From contig DPHC01000014.1 of the NCBI GenBank assembly GCA_003523055.1, positions 151,268 through 177,538 of the forward strand: a stretch of 26,271 bases of DNA, read 5' to 3'. This document shows, one piece after another, positions 1 to 8,222 of the stretch. The notes under the pieces are model-generated. The model was not told where the DNA came from and searched no databases. It worked only from the letters and a program-made list of their open reading frames with translations. The translations under genes were made by a program, and so were the position numbers. Source of the DNA: Dehalococcoidia bacterium (GTDB lineage Bacteria > Chloroflexota > Dehalococcoidia > Lucifugimonadales > UBA3495). Every line of letters begins with the position of its first letter. Position 1 is the first letter of the stretch.

Positions 1-101
1 GGACCGCACCATTCAGCCCAAAAATCTACTAATATAGGAAGTTCCGAATTCATCACTGCTTCTTCCCACGTACTATCTGTTACGTCTACTGGTCCAGACA
101 T
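1..101 (-). CDS. trxA: Thioredoxin, N-terminal part (cut by window edge)
   Basis: Reading the minus strand from the ATG at 101-99 gives 33 codons of an open frame that runs off the left edge. The translation contains the thioredoxin strand LVDFWAEWCG, with the first active-site cysteine of the WCGPC motif just before the edge, so this is the start of a cytoplasmic dithiol-disulfide oxidoreductase. A strong ribosome binding site (GGAGGA, complement of 106-111) precedes the ATG. The remaining two thirds of the gene lie outside the window. It is divergent from rlmD and has its own promoter. The family call is firm; whether it is the main thioredoxin or a paralogue cannot be seen. Confidence 0.88.
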   Translation of the reverse strand, partial: MSGPVDVTDSTWEEAVMNSELPILVDFWAEWCG

Positions 102-133
102 ATATTCCTCCTTTTGGATATTATTACCGCAAT

Positions 134-162
134 AGTTTATCTTCGTATAACCAAAGGGTCAA
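134..162 (-). promoter_or_regulatory. Putative sigma70-type promoter of trxA
   Basis: On the minus strand TTGACC (157-162) and TAAACT (134-139) are separated by exactly 17 nt. They match the -35 consensus at 5/6 and the -10 consensus at 4/6. The site sits about 33 nt upstream of the thioredoxin start codon. No comparably good plus-strand promoter for rlmD was found in 102-210. Confidence 0.5.
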
Positions 163-210
163 CATATAGAATAACTACCTGATTTGAGAATATTTTTTTT
201 TTGAGTTAAT

Positions 211-1419
211 GTGTATTCCATTATGGTAGATGAAACTTCTCTTAATATAGGAGACACACTAAAAATCAAATTAGAAACCTGGGGTCGATTAGGAGAAACT
301 AAATCGGTTTATAAGGGTAGAGACATATTTGTTTTTGGAGGTATCCCTCAAGAAACTGTAATTGTAGAAATCATCAGAATACAGCCTAGCTACATAGCTG
401 CTAAAGTTATTGAAGTTGTTGCAGCAGATAGTCTTCGTGTTGTTCCTAAATGCAAGTATTTCGGTAATTGTACGGGGTGTCAATATCAACATATTGAATA
501 TGAGGAACAATTACGGATTAAAAAAAATAATTTATTAAATACATTGGAGAGAGTGGGTGGCCTAATAGGTCTTAATATACGAGATGTTATTCCATGTAAA
601 TCGCAGTATGAATATAGGAACCATGCCAGGTTCACCGTAAATAAAGAAGGATATTTGGGATTTATGGGAAAGGAATCTCGTACATTTGTACAGGTGGATA
701 AATGTTTATTAATGAGTCCAACTATCAACACTTTATTATCTGAATTAGCAGGTAAATGTTCCGAAACTCGGCAATTATCTATTAGAGGAAGTTCATATTC
801 GAAAGACTATTTAATTCAGCCGGCATTGAAAAATTCAGCTATTTCTGTACAATCTGGTCAAAAGCAATACACTGAAAATGTACAAAATGTATCCTTTAAA
901 GTGGCTTCCCCTTCATTTTTCCAAGTTAATAATATACAACTAGAACAAATTATAAATGTGATTGAAAAGAAACAATTACTTAATATAAACACAACAGTAG
1001 TTGATGCATATAGCGGAGTCGGAACATTGGCGATCCTTTTAGCTCCATTGGTTAAATATGTTCTCGGTATAGAAGATTCTTACGCGGCTGTCAAAGATGC
1101 AGAAATCAACAAAGGAAATTTGGAAAACATCCATTTTATAGAAGGTAAAACAGAAATTATTTTATCAGAGTTAGAGTGGTTGCCCGATGTTGTGATATTG
1201 GATCCTTCTAGGAAAGGTTGTCATGAATCAGGATTAAATAATTTACTTGCCATAAAACCGAAGGTTATAATATATGTATCGTGTGATCCCACAACGTTAG
1301 CTAGAGACTTAAAAATTCTTCAGTTAGGGTATGTGATCACAGAAATTGTACCAGTAGATATGTTTCCACAGACTCAACATTTGGAAACAATTACGTTTCT
1401 TGAAATTATCTATGATTAA
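211..1419 (+). CDS. rlmD: 23S rRNA/tRNA (uracil-5-)-methyltransferase, RlmD/TrmA family with TRAM domain and Fe-S motif
   Basis: This is an SAM-dependent RNA m5U methyltransferase of the RumA/RlmD-TrmA family. A TRAM-like beta-barrel covers roughly residues 12-72. It is followed by the 4Fe-4S ligands C81, C87, C90 (CKYFGNCTGC) and a likely fourth cysteine, C165. The SAM-binding motif DAYSGVGTL lies at 265-273, DPSRKG at 331-336, and the nucleophile motif SCDPTTLARD has C358. The length of about 400 is normal for the family, and the Fe-S motif favours RlmD/RlmCD over TrmA. The start is uncertain: GTG at 211 or ATG at 223, neither with a clear Shine-Dalgarno. The gene overlaps maf by 8 bp, so it heads an rlmD-maf-tatB-tatC operon. 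Which uracil is modified cannot be told from sequence. Confidence 0.88.
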   Translation: MYSIMVDETSLNIGDTLKIKLETWGRLGETKSVYKGRDIFVFGGIPQETVIVEIIRIQPSYIAAKVIEVVAADSLRVVPKCKYFGNCTGCQYQHIEYEEQLRIKKNNLLNTLERVGGLIGLNIRDVIPCKSQYEYRNHARFTVNKEGYLGFMGKESRTFVQVDKCLLMSPTINTLLSELAGKCSETRQLSIRGSSYSKDYLIQPALKNSAISVQSGQKQYTENVQNVSFKVASPSFFQVNNIQLEQIINVIEKKQLLNINTTVVDAYSGVGTLAILLAPLVKYVLGIEDSYAAVKDAEINKGNLENIHFIEGKTEIILSELEWLPDVVILDPSRKGCHESGLNNLLAIKPKVIIYVSCDPTTLARDLKILQLGYVITEIVPVDMFPQTQHLETITFLEIIYD

Positions 1420-2071
1420 TAAAAAACTTAACAATGATTTTATTGTCCTAGCATCTAGCTCTGCTCGTAGAATTAAAATCATGGAAGACATTGGATGGGA
1501 TTTTGTAAACATATCTCCAGACATAGATGAAACTATGCTCGAAGGAGAAAATGCAAAAGACCTAGTTTCAAGATTATCATATAATAAAGCATTTGAAGTG
1601 AGTAAGAAATTTAGTGCTGGCATTGTTATAGCTGCTGATAGTATAGTCGAGGTTGACTCTGAGGTATTTGGTAAACCTGAAACCTCTGAGCAAGCTACTT
1701 ATATGTTAACAACCATTCGTTCCAAAGAACACAATATTATTACAGGCGTAACTGTTATGGATGCTAACACGGGCTGCTTTAAAAGCGATCATTCTGAAAT
1801 AAAAGTATTGGGCCGTCGATTTACTGATCAAGAAATACAAGATTCAATTTCCGTTGGGACACCATTCGATAAAGCAGGAGGATACGCAATACAAGACAAA
1901 GTACTTAGCCCAGTTGCATTGATAGAAGGATGCTATTTGGGTGCATTAGGTTTACCAACATGTACAGTTACACGGTTAATTAAAGATTTATTTGGGAAGA
2001 TTCCAGCGGGGTGTTTTAGCCCAGAAAAATTTTGTAAACCACATTGTAAATTAGAGGCAGGTGCCCTGTGA
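1412..2071 (+). CDS. maf: Maf/Ham1-like nucleotide pyrophosphatase
   Basis: Maf-family NTP pyrophosphatase, which removes modified or canonical dTTP/UTP by hydrolysis to the monophosphate. The signature ASSSARR is at residues 14-20. The conserved AADSIV and the metal/substrate motif TPFDKAGGYAIQD follow in normal order. I use ATG 1412, which overlaps the rlmD stop by 8 bp; a TTG at 1400 is also in frame. The protein is 219 aa, about 25 longer than typical Maf. The surplus is a C-terminal tail with cysteines in CFSPEKFCKPHC, which resembles a small metal-binding knuckle and is not part of the catalytic fold. The stop overlaps the GTG start of the next gene (GTGA), implying translational coupling. 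Confidence 0.87.
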   Translation: MINKKLNNDFIVLASSSARRIKIMEDIGWDFVNISPDIDETMLEGENAKDLVSRLSYNKAFEVSKKFSAGIVIAADSIVEVDSEVFGKPETSEQATYMLTTIRSKEHNIITGVTVMDANTGCFKSDHSEIKVLGRRFTDQEIQDSISVGTPFDKAGGYAIQDKVLSPVALIEGCYLGALGLPTCTVTRLIKDLFGKIPAGCFSPEKFCKPHCKLEAGAL

Positions 2072-2340
2072 ATTTTATGGGAATTGGTGTAACGGAATTA
2101 ATTTTTGTGATTGTTATAGCTTTTATAGTTCTTGGTCCTGCTAAAACGATGGAAACCATTAAGGATTTTGCTAGATTGATGAAAAAATTGAGATCATCTT
2201 GGGATGAAATCAAGAAAACCGTAGATGAATCAGTGACAGAAGTAACGAATGCGGCAGAATTCAAATTTGACATGTTAGACGGAATTTCTAATTTGAACGT
2301 TCCTGAAAAGACAGAAGATAAGTCAAATAATGAAAAATAG
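2068..2340 (+). CDS. tatB: Tat translocase subunit, TatB-like
   Basis: A small single-span membrane protein of the TatA/B family. The start is a short N-terminus with GVTEL, one hydrophobic helix (about residues 8-22), the hinge LGPAK, then an amphipathic helix and a charged C-terminal tail, 90 aa in all. The LGP hinge and the tail resemble TatB more than TatA, and a separate classical TatA is encoded nearby. Such proteins form the TatBC receptor for twin-arginine signal peptides. Start: GTG at 2068 overlaps the maf stop by 4 bp and has GAGG at 2054-2057, better spaced than for the ATG at 2077. It overlaps tatC by 11 bp. Confidence 0.82.
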   Translation: MNFMGIGVTELIFVIVIAFIVLGPAKTMETIKDFARLMKKLRSSWDEIKKTVDESVTEVTNAAEFKFDMLDGISNLNVPEKTEDKSNNEK

Positions 2341-3070
2341 TGAAATAAGCTTACGAGACCATTTCATGGAACTAAGGAAGCGATTAATAATTTCAGTGCT
2401 TGCAGTTTTGATAGGCACCGGCATTACATTTTCTTTTTGGCAAGATATAGTTTTATTACTTGAACAACCAGCTAGATCATTCGGAGAATATTCTGAGCAA
2501 GGGTTAGTTTTTACTGAAGTTACAGAAGTTTTGTCCACGAGTTTTAAAATTTCAATGTTAGGAGGATTTATATTAGCTTTTCCTATTATTGCTTATCAGA
2601 TAATCCGTTTTATTTCTCCTGGACTAAGAACAAGAGAAAAAATATATTTGCTGATATTACTGCCATTTTCCGTATTAGCATTTTTGACAGGAGTCGCATT
2701 TGCTTATTTTATATTAACTCCGTCGGCATTGCATTTCCTTCTAACATTTGGTTCAGATGTTGCTACTCCTTTCATAAAAATTAGTAACATAGTTAGTGTG
2801 ATGATCCGATTGTTGTTTTGGATGGGATTGTGTTTCCAAATGCCCATTATAATGTTTGTGTTGGCCAAAATTGGGTTAATCACATATAAAAACTTGGGGA
2901 CATTTAGAAAGTACTGGCTGATATTAGCATTCGTATTAGCCGCAATAATAACTCCTACGTTCGATCCCATTAATCAGTTGATAGTAGCTGTACCATTGTT
3001 GATTTTATACGAAATTGGCTTTGTTTTAACGTGGGTAACGCAGAAATTACAAAGCCGAAAACCTAGATGA
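2330..3070 (+). CDS. tatC: Sec-independent protein translocase TatC
   Basis: TatC is the multi-spanning core of the twin-arginine translocase that exports folded proteins. The 246-residue length and about six hydrophobic segments fit. The cytoplasmic N-terminus contains the family pattern DHFMELRKRL. The loop motif before the second helix pair and the conserved FRKYW region near residue 192 are also present. ATG 2330 lies inside the end of the TatB-like gene (11-bp overlap), so the two are probably translationally coupled. The gene is last in its operon and is followed by a possible terminator at 3091-3142. Confidence 0.93.
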   Translation: MKNSEISLRDHFMELRKRLIISVLAVLIGTGITFSFWQDIVLLLEQPARSFGEYSEQGLVFTEVTEVLSTSFKISMLGGFILAFPIIAYQIIRFISPGLRTREKIYLLILLPFSVLAFLTGVAFAYFILTPSALHFLLTFGSDVATPFIKISNIVSVMIRLLFWMGLCFQMPIIMFVLAKIGLITYKNLGTFRKYWLILAFVLAAIITPTFDPINQLIVAVPLLILYEIGFVLTWVTQKLQSRKPR

Positions 3071-3090
3071 GTTATTTAGAGGAATGACGT

Positions 3091-3142
3091 AAAGACTTGA
3101 AGCCCCGGTGACTCAATAAAGCTAAGTCCTAGTCTTTTTTTT
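3091..3142 (+). terminator. Possible terminator downstream of tatC
   Basis: AAAGACT (3091-3097) can pair with AGTCTTT (3131-3137), and GACTT/AAGTC with AGC/GCT forms an alternative inner stem. A run of eight T (3135-3142) follows. The loop is long and the right side overlaps the last codons of convergent tatA, so this is only a moderate candidate. Confidence 0.35.
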
Positions 3143-3296
3143 CTGTGTCGTTTTCGTCAGTCACAGAAGATTTGAATCCTTTTATTGCTTTACCGAGGGA
3201 AGATCCAATTTCTGGAAGTTTTCTTGCTCCAAAGATAAACATCAAGATGGCCAAAATTATTAAAAGTTCAGGTAATCCAAAAGGTCCAATTCTCAT
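3129..3296 (-). CDS. tatA: Tat translocase subunit TatA (short, 55 aa)
   Basis: The minus strand from ATG at 3296 encodes a 55-residue protein ending at TAG (3129-3131). It starts MRIGPFGLPELL and has one transmembrane helix (about 8-22). Then comes the TatA-typical hinge and amphipathic helix FGARKLPEIGSSLGKAIKGF, and a short charged tail rich in D, E and K. The FG hinge and the pattern after it are diagnostic of TatA/E, the pore-forming subunit. A strong SD (AAGGAG, complement of 3301-3306) sits 4 nt upstream of the ATG and a good promoter sits at 3326-3354. It is convergent with tatC, leaving 58 bp between their ends, and completes a TatABC set split over two transcription units. An open frame on the opposite strand here is only its shadow. 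Confidence 0.9.
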   Translation of the reverse strand: MRIGPFGLPELLIILAILMFIFGARKLPEIGSSLGKAIKGFKSSVTDENDTEKKD

Positions 3297-3325
3297 ATTG
3301 CTCCTTACAGCCCAGTCTGTACAAG

Positions 3326-3354
3326 ATTCTATCAGATATTCATTGTACGGACAA
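3326..3354 (-). promoter_or_regulatory. Putative promoter of tatA
   Basis: On the minus strand TTGTCC (3349-3354) and TAGAAT (3326-3331) are separated by 17 nt. The -10 matches consensus at 5/6 and the -35 at 4/6. It lies about 30 nt upstream of the tatA start codon, giving a short leader. Confidence 0.55.
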
Positions 3355-3437
3355 ATATTAAAGTGTATGAAATTGATGATTCAAATTAATGATTTGATAT
3401 TTCAGAACACATGTTCGATATCATAGCTAGTTATAAC

Positions 3438-3466
3438 TTGTTTAAAATGAATGCCACAGGTATAAT
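3438..3466 (+). promoter_or_regulatory. Putative promoter of the pdh operon
   Basis: TTGTTT (3438-3443) is followed after 17 nt by a perfect TATAAT (3461-3466). The start of lpd is 44 nt downstream. This is the best -10 element in the 213-bp gap between tatA and lpd, and it would drive the lpd-to-thyX-like operon. It is divergent from the tatA promoter about 85 bp away. Confidence 0.6.
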
Positions 3467-3509
3467 CGAGTGGATTAATAATGATAGAAAAGAGTGATTT
3501 AGGCGTGTT

Positions 3510-4898
3510 ATGGAAGAACGGAACGAGTACGATTTAATTGTTATAGGTGCAGGACCGGGCGGGTATGTAGCTGCTATTAGAGCTTCACAGTTAGGACTGC
3601 AATCCGCTGTTATTGAAAAAGAGGCTTTAGGAGGAGTATGTTTAAATTGGGGATGCATACCAAGTAAGTCTCTCCTTAAAAACGCAGAAGTATTATCTTA
3701 CATAAATAAAGCCGAAGAATTTGGAATAGAAATTTCTGGAGTCAAAGCTGATTATTCAAAAGCAGTAACTCGCAGCAGAGGAGTCGCTGATAAAAATAGC
3801 AAAGGTGTTGAATATCTTCTTAGGAAAAATAATGTGGACCACATTGAAGGTACTGCATCGTTGAAAGATGCTAATACAGTCATAGTCGACAGCGGTAGAA
3901 CTATAACCGCTAAAAATATTATCGTGGCTACGGGATCCAGACCTAGGGTTATCCCTGGTATTGATATTGATCATGTTGACATAGTTACGAGCCGAGATGC
4001 CATAGTAGCAGAAGATTTACCGGGATCTGTGTTGATTATTGGCGGAGGCCCTATAGGAGTCGAATTTGCATACATTTATAAAATGTATGGTGTCGACGTT
4101 ACTATAGTGGAAGTCCTTGATGGAATAGTGCCTAATGAAGACGAAGATATATCTAAACAACTCCAGAGATCACTCGAAAAAATAGATATTAATATTAGAA
4201 CTGGTTGTAAAGTAAATTCCGTAAAAAAGAATAAGTCAGGAATTTCAGTGGAATTAGATGATAATGGAGGTTTGGAAACTGTCACGGTCAATAAAGTTTT
4301 GGTTGCTATTGGCGTGGAACCAAACACCAAAGATATAGGACTGGAAAATGTCGGTATAGAGATGGACAGGGGATTTATTGCTGTAAATGAACAAATGAAA
4401 ACCTCGGTTGCTAATATCTACGCTATAGGAGATATCACCGGTAAATTACCACTGGCACACGTTGCATCAGCACAGGCAAACATAGCTGTGGAGACAATCG
4501 CTGGAATGGATACGTTCCCGTTGAATTATGTAATGGTTCCGCGTGCTGTGTATTGCAATCCTCAAGTGGCTAGTTTGGGACTTACAGAAAAACAAGCTGT
4601 AGACCAAGGATATGAACCCAAAATCGGTAAATTCAACGCTCAGGCCAATGGAAAGGCTGCAGCGATGGGTGAAACTGATGGATTCGTAAAATTAGTAATT
4701 GACCCTAAATATGGCGAAATACTAGGTGCTCATATGATTGGGCCTGAGGTTACTGAATTACTTGGAGAATTGTCATTGACTAGTCTTTGTGAAGGAACGT
4801 CTTTGGAATTAGGACTAGCTATACATGCCCATCCAACATTATCTGAAATGATTAAAGAAGCGGCGCTCGATGCAGAGGGCCGTGTGTTACATATGTAG
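3510..4898 (+). CDS. lpdA: Dihydrolipoyl dehydrogenase (E3)
   Basis: This flavoprotein reoxidises dihydrolipoamide on E2 with NAD+. The FAD-binding GAGPGG is at 13-18. The redox disulfide is C44/C49 in GGVCLNWGCIPSK, and the NAD-binding Rossmann motif GGGPIG lies near residue 178. The second FAD motif is AIGDITG, and the C-terminal catalytic pair is H441/E446 (HPTLSE) from the partner subunit. At 462 aa it has full family length. It is the first gene of the operon, 14 bp before pdhA, so it is a dedicated E3 for this complex, although it might also serve other lipoyl systems such as glycine cleavage. The ribosome binding site is weak. Confidence 0.95.
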   Translation: MEERNEYDLIVIGAGPGGYVAAIRASQLGLQSAVIEKEALGGVCLNWGCIPSKSLLKNAEVLSYINKAEEFGIEISGVKADYSKAVTRSRGVADKNSKGVEYLLRKNNVDHIEGTASLKDANTVIVDSGRTITAKNIIVATGSRPRVIPGIDIDHVDIVTSRDAIVAEDLPGSVLIIGGGPIGVEFAYIYKMYGVDVTIVEVLDGIVPNEDEDISKQLQRSLEKIDINIRTGCKVNSVKKNKSGISVELDDNGGLETVTVNKVLVAIGVEPNTKDIGLENVGIEMDRGFIAVNEQMKTSVANIYAIGDITGKLPLAHVASAQANIAVETIAGMDTFPLNYVMVPRAVYCNPQVASLGLTEKQAVDQGYEPKIGKFNAQANGKAAAMGETDGFVKLVIDPKYGEILGAHMIGPEVTELLGELSLTSLCEGTSLELGLAIHAHPTLSEMIKEAALDAEGRVLHM

Positions 4899-4912
4899 TA
4901 GAGGTTAAATTT

Positions 4913-5944
4913 ATGGCCGGAAAGACTAATACGAAAAATTCTAAACCGAAGTCAACAAAAATGACTTCACCTAAACCTGGTTCTTTGAATGAAGAACAGT
5001 TGTTAGAATTTTATGGGCAAATGGTATTGATCCGAGAATTTGAGAAAGAAAGTGAACGTCAATACACAAGAGGAAATGTAAAAGGATTCCTTCATGTATA
5101 TAGCGGTGAAGAGGCTATAGCAGTTGGTGCGATTAATAATCTTAAAAAAGAAGACTATGTGGTGACTCATTATAGAGATCATGGTCAAGCTTTAGTGAAA
5201 GGCATTGATCCCAAACAAGCAATGGCAGAACTTTTCGGCAAATCTACTGGATGTAGTAAAGGTAAAGGTGGTTCTATGCACCTCATAGATGCTGAAAAAG
5301 GTTTTATGGGAGGATACGCAATAGTAGGAGGGCATCTTCCGATCGCTGTAGGATTTGCGTTAGCAAATCAATATAAAGATGAAAATAGAGTCACTTTATG
5401 TTTTATGGGGGACGGTGCGTTGAATGAAGGCGAATTTCATGAATGTATGAATTTGTCCAAGATTTGGAACTTACCTATTATATTCTTATGTGAAAATAAC
5501 TTGTATGGGATGGGAGCACCTGCTAAAGATCATTTAGCAACACCAGATAAAATATATAAAATGTCAGAAGCATATGATATTCCTGGGTTTCGAGTGGATG
5601 GTAACAATGTTGTTGAAGTTTATGATTTGATGAAGGACCTAACAGAAAAAGTACGTAATGGTGGGGGACCAGTATTTGTTGAAGCGCAAACTTATAGAAT
5701 ACAAGGACATTCCATAGCAGATCCTGCCAAGTATAGACCAGACGAAGAAGTAGAGTATTGGAAGAAAAAAGACCCAATCATTGCTCTTAAGTCTTTATTG
5801 ATCGATAAATATAATGTGCAAAGTGATATTATCGAACAAATTCATCAAAGTGCAGAGCAAGAAATAATAGACGCAGCAGATTTTGCCGAACAAAGCCCAT
5901 TCCCTGAAGATAAAGAATTATTTTCAGATGTGTACGGTGTTTGA
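4913..5944 (+). CDS. pdhA: Pyruvate dehydrogenase E1 component, alpha subunit
   Basis: Thiamine-diphosphate enzyme that decarboxylates pyruvate together with PdhB. The ThDP motif runs from GDG at 167-169 to NN at 195-196. Conserved features include GFLHVYSGEEA (58-68), the YRDHG segment near 87, and the mobile loop RIQGHSIADPAKYR that covers the active site. Full length is 343 aa, with a lysine/serine/threonine-rich extension of about 20 residues at the N-terminus, probably disordered. The sequence pattern fits PDH better than branched-chain E1, but acetoin dehydrogenase E1 is close in sequence and not fully excluded. AGAGG about 9 nt upstream can act as the SD. It is adjacent to lpd and pdhB. 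Confidence 0.92.
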   Translation: MAGKTNTKNSKPKSTKMTSPKPGSLNEEQLLEFYGQMVLIREFEKESERQYTRGNVKGFLHVYSGEEAIAVGAINNLKKEDYVVTHYRDHGQALVKGIDPKQAMAELFGKSTGCSKGKGGSMHLIDAEKGFMGGYAIVGGHLPIAVGFALANQYKDENRVTLCFMGDGALNEGEFHECMNLSKIWNLPIIFLCENNLYGMGAPAKDHLATPDKIYKMSEAYDIPGFRVDGNNVVEVYDLMKDLTEKVRNGGGPVFVEAQTYRIQGHSIADPAKYRPDEEVEYWKKKDPIIALKSLLIDKYNVQSDIIEQIHQSAEQEIIDAADFAEQSPFPEDKELFSDVYGV

Positions 5945-5946
5945 AT

Positions 5947-6927
5947 ATGACTGAAATGACTTATAGAGAAGCTATTTGCTTAGGACTTACAGAAGCATTG
6001 GATGAAGACCCGAGAGTTTACCTGATGGGTGAAGATATTGGCCCTTATGGAGGCGCTTTTGCGGTAACCCAAGGATTTTGGGAAAAATATGGATCACGAA
6101 GAATTAAAGACTCTCCACTGTCTGAATCAGCGTTTGTTGGAGCCGGAATAGGTTCTGCTATGGTTGGACTACGTCCAATTGTAGAAATCATGACTATAAA
6201 TTTCAGCTTGTTAGCTATAGACCAAATTGTTAACCATGCGGCTAAAGTCAGATACATGTCAGGCAATCAATTTAGTGTTCCGATGATAGTGAGAACCGTT
6301 ACAGGGGCAGGAGCGTCTGTTGCTGCCACTCATTCTCAATCCTTTGAAGGATGGTATGCATCAGTTCCTGGATTGCATGTCGTAGTGCCATCTACTCCTG
6401 AAGACGCATTGGGATTGTTCAGAACCTGCAGAGAAATGGCAGATCCAGTGATGTTTGTGGAACACATATTATTATACGGGTATAAAGGTGAGGTTTCTGA
6501 TTCTATAAAGATACCATTAGGTAAGGCTGATATAAAAAAAGAAGGCAAAGATGTAACGATAATTAGTTATTCAAAGATGGTTCATAATGCTTTGGAAGCT
6601 GCTGAAAAACTCGCACAAGAAGGGATTGATGTCGAAGTTATAGACCTCCGGACGTTGAGACCTTTAGATGTAGAAACTATAGTCAATTCAGTTAAAAAAA
6701 CACACAAAGCAATAGTAGTAGAGGAAACAACTAAATTTGGTGGCTTTGCGGGTGAAGTGGTGAGTATAGTTCAGCAAGAAGCTTTCGACTATTTAGATTC
6801 CCCTGTCTATAGGGTGGCTGGTGAAGATGTCCCTATTCCATATTCAATGCCATTAGAGAAATTAGCTATACCAGACACAGACCGTGTAGTGGCGGCGGTA
6901 AAGAATATATTTAAAAAGTCTGTTTGA
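5947..6927 (+). CDS. pdhB: Pyruvate dehydrogenase E1 component, beta subunit
   Basis: Transketolase-like E1 beta subunit. It begins MTEMTYREAICLGL and carries the conserved GEDIGPYGGAF segment and SESAFVGAGIGSAM. The C-terminal transketolase domain contains DLRTLRPLD and VVEETTKFGG. It pairs with PdhA to form the alpha2beta2 decarboxylase. I place the start at ATG 5947, 2 nt after the pdhA stop. An in-frame TTG at 5941 would overlap that stop by 4 bp (TTGA) and is possible. Length about 326 is normal, and no strong SD is visible, so translation is likely coupled to pdhA. Confidence 0.92.
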   Translation: MTEMTYREAICLGLTEALDEDPRVYLMGEDIGPYGGAFAVTQGFWEKYGSRRIKDSPLSESAFVGAGIGSAMVGLRPIVEIMTINFSLLAIDQIVNHAAKVRYMSGNQFSVPMIVRTVTGAGASVAATHSQSFEGWYASVPGLHVVVPSTPEDALGLFRTCREMADPVMFVEHILLYGYKGEVSDSIKIPLGKADIKKEGKDVTIISYSKMVHNALEAAEKLAQEGIDVEVIDLRTLRPLDVETIVNSVKKTHKAIVVEETTKFGGFAGEVVSIVQQEAFDYLDSPVYRVAGEDVPIPYSMPLEKLAIPDTDRVVAAVKNIFKKSV

Positions 6928-6943
6928 AGACTGAGGAGAAACA

Positions 6944-8194
6944 TTGTCAACAACTATAGTTATGCCTCAAATGGGTTATGACATGCGTGAAGGTACTGTT
7001 GTTAAATGGTATAAGAATGAAGGCGAGCAAGTTAATAGAGGGGAAGTCATCGCAGATATTCAAACTGACAAGGCAACTGTAGAGTTTGAAGCATATACCG
7101 CAGGCATCCTGGGGAAAATTTACGCTAATGAAGGAATCCCCGTAGCTGTAGGTGAAATTATTGCAATCATAACTGAACCTGGTGAAGAAATACCGGCGGA
7201 TCTGGAACCAAATAATGAACAAACAAAGGAAATTCCTGTCGGAACTGAACCCACTGAATCTCTTAAACAACTCTCCCCTGATATAAGTGAAATTGAGCCA
7301 ACAACTGAAAACGGTATCCAATTTGTGGATGGGGTTAGAGCATCACCACTAGCAAGAAGACTGGCTAAAGAAAACGGCATTGATATTCATATGGTAACAG
7401 GTACAGGTCCCTTAGGACGGATAGTTGAAAAAGATGTTTTGGGACATAAAATATCTGGGACCCCTAATCAGGACATTGATTCCAATAAAAAATCTTTTGA
7501 CGGTAGCGGAGAAAGCCGAATAGAAGAATTGTCACCTATGAGGCAAGCAATTGGGCGAGTTACTGTTGCAAGTAAAACTACAGCACCTCATTTTTATGTG
7601 ACTGCAGAAATTGATATGAGCAAGGCAGTTGCATTTCGCCAAGAAGTTAATAATTCCGTGACAGATGGAAGTAGAGTTAGTATCAATGATTTGATAATTA
7701 AGGCTTCATCAGTCGCATTGAAAGAATTCCCGAAATTCAATTCTTTTTTCAATAATAATACATTGGAATTTCACTCTAACATGAATATTGGAATTGCTAT
7801 TGCTTTGACAGGAGGATTAATGGTTCCAGGTATCAATAACTGTGAAAATAAAACGCTTTTAGAAATAGCCAAATCAAGCACTGATTTGATTACACGAGCA
7901 AATGAAAATAAATTGACCAGTGTAGAAATGAATGAGACTACATTCAGTATAAGTAATTTAGGTATGTTTGAGGTGGATAGTTTCTCTGCTATTATTTTTC
8001 CACCGCATGCCGCAGTATTAGCCGTCGGTACTGTTAAAGACCAACCAGTTGTAAGAGACGGAGAAATTACTGTTTCAAAAATCATGAAAGCTACAGTATC
8101 CGTTGACCATAGAGTAGCAGATGGAGCCGAGGCTGCAGAATTTTTGATTTCAATCAAAAATATATTAGAACAACCTCTGTCCTTAGTTATCTAA
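6944..8194 (+). CDS. pdhC: Dihydrolipoyllysine acetyltransferase (E2)
   Basis: E2 core of the complex. The N-terminal lipoyl domain (about 1-80) has the lipoylated lysine K43 in TDKATVEF. An acidic, proline/glutamate/threonine-containing linker (about 80-128) follows. The peripheral subunit-binding domain is at about 131-167 (ASPLARRLAKENGI). The C-terminal acyltransferase domain has H389 and D393 in DHRVADG. One lipoyl domain and 416 aa is ordinary for bacteria. The start codon is TTG at 6944, supported by GAGGAG at 6933-6938 five nt upstream. Gene order E3-E1a-E1b-E2 with short gaps indicates one operon making a complete complex. Confidence 0.93.
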   Translation: MSTTIVMPQMGYDMREGTVVKWYKNEGEQVNRGEVIADIQTDKATVEFEAYTAGILGKIYANEGIPVAVGEIIAIITEPGEEIPADLEPNNEQTKEIPVGTEPTESLKQLSPDISEIEPTTENGIQFVDGVRASPLARRLAKENGIDIHMVTGTGPLGRIVEKDVLGHKISGTPNQDIDSNKKSFDGSGESRIEELSPMRQAIGRVTVASKTTAPHFYVTAEIDMSKAVAFRQEVNNSVTDGSRVSINDLIIKASSVALKEFPKFNSFFNNNTLEFHSNMNIGIAIALTGGLMVPGINNCENKTLLEIAKSSTDLITRANENKLTSVEMNETTFSISNLGMFEVDSFSAIIFPPHAAVLAVGTVKDQPVVRDGEITVSKIMKATVSVDHRVADGAEAAEFLISIKNILEQPLSLVI

Positions 8195-8222
8195 ACAAAC
8201 TATAAAATTGCCAGGAGAGTAC

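Noticed and set aside
3145..3426. 93-codon plus-strand open frame downstream of tatC
   Set aside because: It is the antisense of tatA; the minus-strand reading has the TatA motifs, SD and promoter, while this frame has none.
7771..8157. 128-codon minus-strand open frame (and a 124-codon one at 6947-7321)
   Set aside because: Both are shadows of pdhC, which has all E2 motifs on the plus strand.
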